A stretch of 64,000 nt of DNA from Paludisphaera mucosa (GTDB taxonomy: Bacteria > Planctomycetota > Planctomycetia > Isosphaerales > Isosphaeraceae), in assembly GCF_029589435.1 (NCBI RefSeq), contig NZ_JARRAG010000002.1:4526001-4590000 (forward strand). The letters run 5' to 3'. Shown in pieces: positions 62,517 through 64,000 of the stretch (position 1 is the first letter of the stretch; each line of letters starts with the position of its first letter). The translations under genes and the position numbers were made by a program. A model generated the notes under the pieces. The model ran no database searches. It saw nothing but the letters and a program-made list of their open reading frames with translations, and was not told the DNA's origin.

Positions 62517-63815
62517 CAGGGCCAGCGCTCACTAACATGTCGATCCTCTAACGACTTCCATCAAGTAGTCGTCGCTCCATCCGCATCCGCGTCGCTTCAT
62601 GGCGACGCTGTCCCGCCCGGGGTGCCGCTTGAGCAGGGACAGGCAGAAGCGATTCAGCCAGGCCATGTTCTGGCGCAGGTGCTCCTCTCGGATTCGCGAC
62701 TCGTCCTCGCGGAAGGTCACGTCGAGGGTCCAGTGGCAGCCGTTCTCGATCCCCCAGCGCGAGCGGACCGCGTGGGCGAACGCCTTAGCGTCGGGCTCGA
62801 CCGGCAGGCTGCTGATGTAGTAGCGGACGTCCTCCGCCGTCTTTCCCTCGCGGACGACCTCGGAGATCGCCACGCCGATCGACCTCAGCCCCCGCCACGC
62901 CTCGAAGCCGGGGAGGTCCTTCGGGGCCTCGAGCTGGATGTACGTCCGCGACTCGCGACGGCCGTGGGCCGCCTCATCGACCTGGAGGCGGCCGACCGGC
63001 TCCCCCGCGAACCCTTCGTCCCAACGCCCCAGGACGTGGGCGACGGCCGCCCGATGCAGCGTCCCCTGGTTCCCCTTCAGCGCCAGCACGTAGTCGCCGC
63101 CGGCGGCGACGACCGCCCCGGCGACCTCCCTCTGGCAGCCCATCGCGTCGATCGTCACGACGCCGCCGGAGACGTCGATCAGCTTCAGCAACTCGGGGAT
63201 CGCAGCGATCTCGTTCGACTTCTCATCGCAAGCGACCTGGCCCAGCGACAGGCCGTACTCGCTCGCCCAGGCGGTCACCGAGTGCAACGCCCCCAGGCCG
63301 TTCTTGCGGTCGTGGCTGCGACGCAGGGTCTTGCCGTCGATCGCCAGCGTGGGCCGCTCGACGCCCGTCTCGGCCGCGGCCTCGTCGCGCAGCGACCGCA
63401 GCCAGGCGGCGAAGCACGGCTGGAACGCCTCGGGCCGCAGGGCCATCAACACGCGCCGGAAGACGTCCTTGCACGGCACCCCGTTCGGCAGCGGCAGGAT
63501 CGACTCGAGCAGACCCCGCTTGAACGCCGCCCACCGCGCGATCGCCGTCGGCCCGGAGGCCCCCGCCAGGACCGCGACCAGGGCGATCACCACCACCGAG
63601 GCCAGCGGATGCTTGCGATTGATCTCCGACCGCGGGTCATCCAGGTCCTGGAAGAACGCCGCCACCTCGTCCATACCGAACCGGCTCGCATCCGCCATCG
63701 ACCGACCCCCGTCCCCCGCGCCGTGACGCCGCCTGGAGATGGTCTAACCGATGACTCGATCCGGCGCAAGCCGCCAGACTCCGCCGAATCTACCTATAAG
63801 TGCGCGCTGGCCCTG
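62517..63815 (-). mobile_element. ISAs1-family insertion sequence, 1,299 bp
   Basis: Ends are near-perfect inverted repeats: CAGGGCCAGCGCTCAC at 62517 and, read inward from 63815, CAGGGCCAGCGCGCAC (15 of 16). The 10 bp GGGCGCCCCG is duplicated at 62507-62516 and 63816-63825. Deleting the IS and one copy rejoins the DUF6573-type gene in frame. Size, CAGGGC ends and 8-10 bp duplications are all typical of ISAs1. It carries one transposase gene and no passenger. Confidence 0.93.
62532..63698 (-). CDS. ISAs1-family transposase
   Basis: A 388-residue DDE transposase, full length for the family. Asp121 in LAIDGKTLRRS, Asp184 in VTIDAMGCQREVA and Glu318 in RWGIENGCHWTLDV form the catalytic triad. 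The gene ends 15 bp inside the left inverted repeat and begins 117 bp from the right one, as in other family members. The frame is intact, so the element could still be active. Confidence 0.95.
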   Translation of the reverse strand: MADASRFGMDEVAAFFQDLDDPRSEINRKHPLASVVVIALVAVLAGASGPTAIARWAAFKRGLLESILPLPNGVPCKDVFRRVLMALRPEAFQPCFAAWLRSLRDEAAAETGVERPTLAIDGKTLRRSHDRKNGLGALHSVTAWASEYGLSLGQVACDEKSNEIAAIPELLKLIDVSGGVVTIDAMGCQREVAGAVVAAGGDYVLALKGNQGTLHRAAVAHVLGRWDEGFAGEPVGRLQVDEAAHGRRESRTYIQLEAPKDLPGFEAWRGLRSIGVAISEVVREGKTAEDVRYYISSLPVEPDAKAFAHAVRSRWGIENGCHWTLDVTFREDESRIREEHLRQNMAWLNRFCLSLLKRHPGRDSVAMKRRGCGWSDDYLMEVVRGSTC

Positions 63816-63858
63816 GGGCGCCCCGTGCATCACGATCATGCTGCCCGATGAGGATTAA

Positions 63859-64000
63859 ATACAAAGGCTGTGGTCGACGATCAGTTGTCGTCGGGCCCTG
63901 CACGAGCGGCCGGTTGGTCAAATCCTAGCCGACCGCTCGCGCTCCGCGACGCTGAGGAAAATCGATCGGCACGGCGTTCTTCCCGGGGGGACGCCTGCCC
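63859..64000. other. window end, no feature recognised
   Basis: The 142 bp after the DUF6573-type remnant show no gene, repeat end or attachment sequence that I can support. The right boundary of the mobile element must lie further on. Confidence 0.4.

Larger units (their letters stand above)
48940..64000. mobile_element. integrated mobile element (left part; right end beyond window)
   Basis: Begins at the truncated host gene with a large serine recombinase reading toward the junction, the normal position of an integrase next to its attachment site. The cargo is unlike the flanking chromosome: RHH protein, DNA methyltransferase, family A polymerase, ParB-like protein, HNH-like protein, replication-initiator-like protein and DUF6573-type protein. 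Two IS elements and several pseudogenes lie only in this part. The missing 3' half of the host gene is not found before 64000, so attR is probably outside. No capsid, portal, relaxase or type IV secretion gene is visible. Plasmid-like or phage-plasmid origin is inferred. Confidence 0.7.

Overview
The window is very GC-rich (an estimate by eye, not a count) and looks like a planctomycete chromosome, most plausibly from the Isosphaeraceae/Gemmatales side of the phylum. Support: a prepilin-like DUF1559 protein with the H-X9-DG signature, two PEP-CTERM proteins, a large secreted sulfatase, a four-ACT aspartate kinase, MJ0042-like zinc-ribbon proteins and DUF6321/DUF5872 proteins. No rRNA, tRNA or CRISPR array was found. 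Genus-level placement is inference.

Layout. 1-8.3 kb: surface and envelope genes (DUF1559, a SpoIIM-like membrane protein, a TPR protein, UDP-glucose dehydrogenase, two tandem glycosyltransferase-like paralogues). 8.6-14.1 kb: lysC and argG flank a small accessory patch with a SUKH-like immunity protein, a degenerate GyrB-like protein between direct repeats, and an orphan Phd antitoxin. 14.4-20.5 kb: a PHP protein, a DUF6321/DUF5872 pair, and an overlapping dcm-vsr-beta-helix unit. 21-30 kb: a PEP-CTERM protein, a zinc-ribbon protein, pyc-birA, an FAH-family enzyme, an ankyrin protein and a barstar-like protein. 30-33.4 kb: a symporter-murQ-sugar kinase operon for amino-sugar/peptidoglycan recycling, which pairs functionally with anmK at 39.3 kb. 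34-48.9 kb: sulfatase, ADP-ribosylglycohydrolase, YrhB-like protein, two polytopic glycosyltransferase-like proteins, and a GntR-PRISE-AKR-cupin operon whose promoter carries a palindromic operator.

From about 48.94 kb to the end lies the left part of an integrated mobile element. Its large serine recombinase gene abuts a truncated steroid-5-alpha-reductase-like gene, which I read as attL. The cargo is replication-centred: a ribbon-helix-helix protein, a beta-class DNA methyltransferase, a family A DNA polymerase with a 3'-5' exonuclease domain, a ParB-like protein, an HNH-like protein, a replication-initiator-like protein and a DUF6573-type protein. No virion or conjugation gene is visible, and the right end lies beyond the window.

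The element is decaying. A 1,881-bp IS701-like element carrying a passenger gene splits the polymerase (4-bp target duplication). A 1,299-bp ISAs1-family element splits the DUF6573-type gene (10-bp duplication). One small gene has two in-frame stops plus a frameshift. In both IS cases the uninterrupted host reading frame can be rebuilt exactly at the junction. Several single-base frameshifts also occur outside the element (PEP-CTERM, cupin, a small HTH gene), so true pseudogenes and sequencing indels need to be separated.
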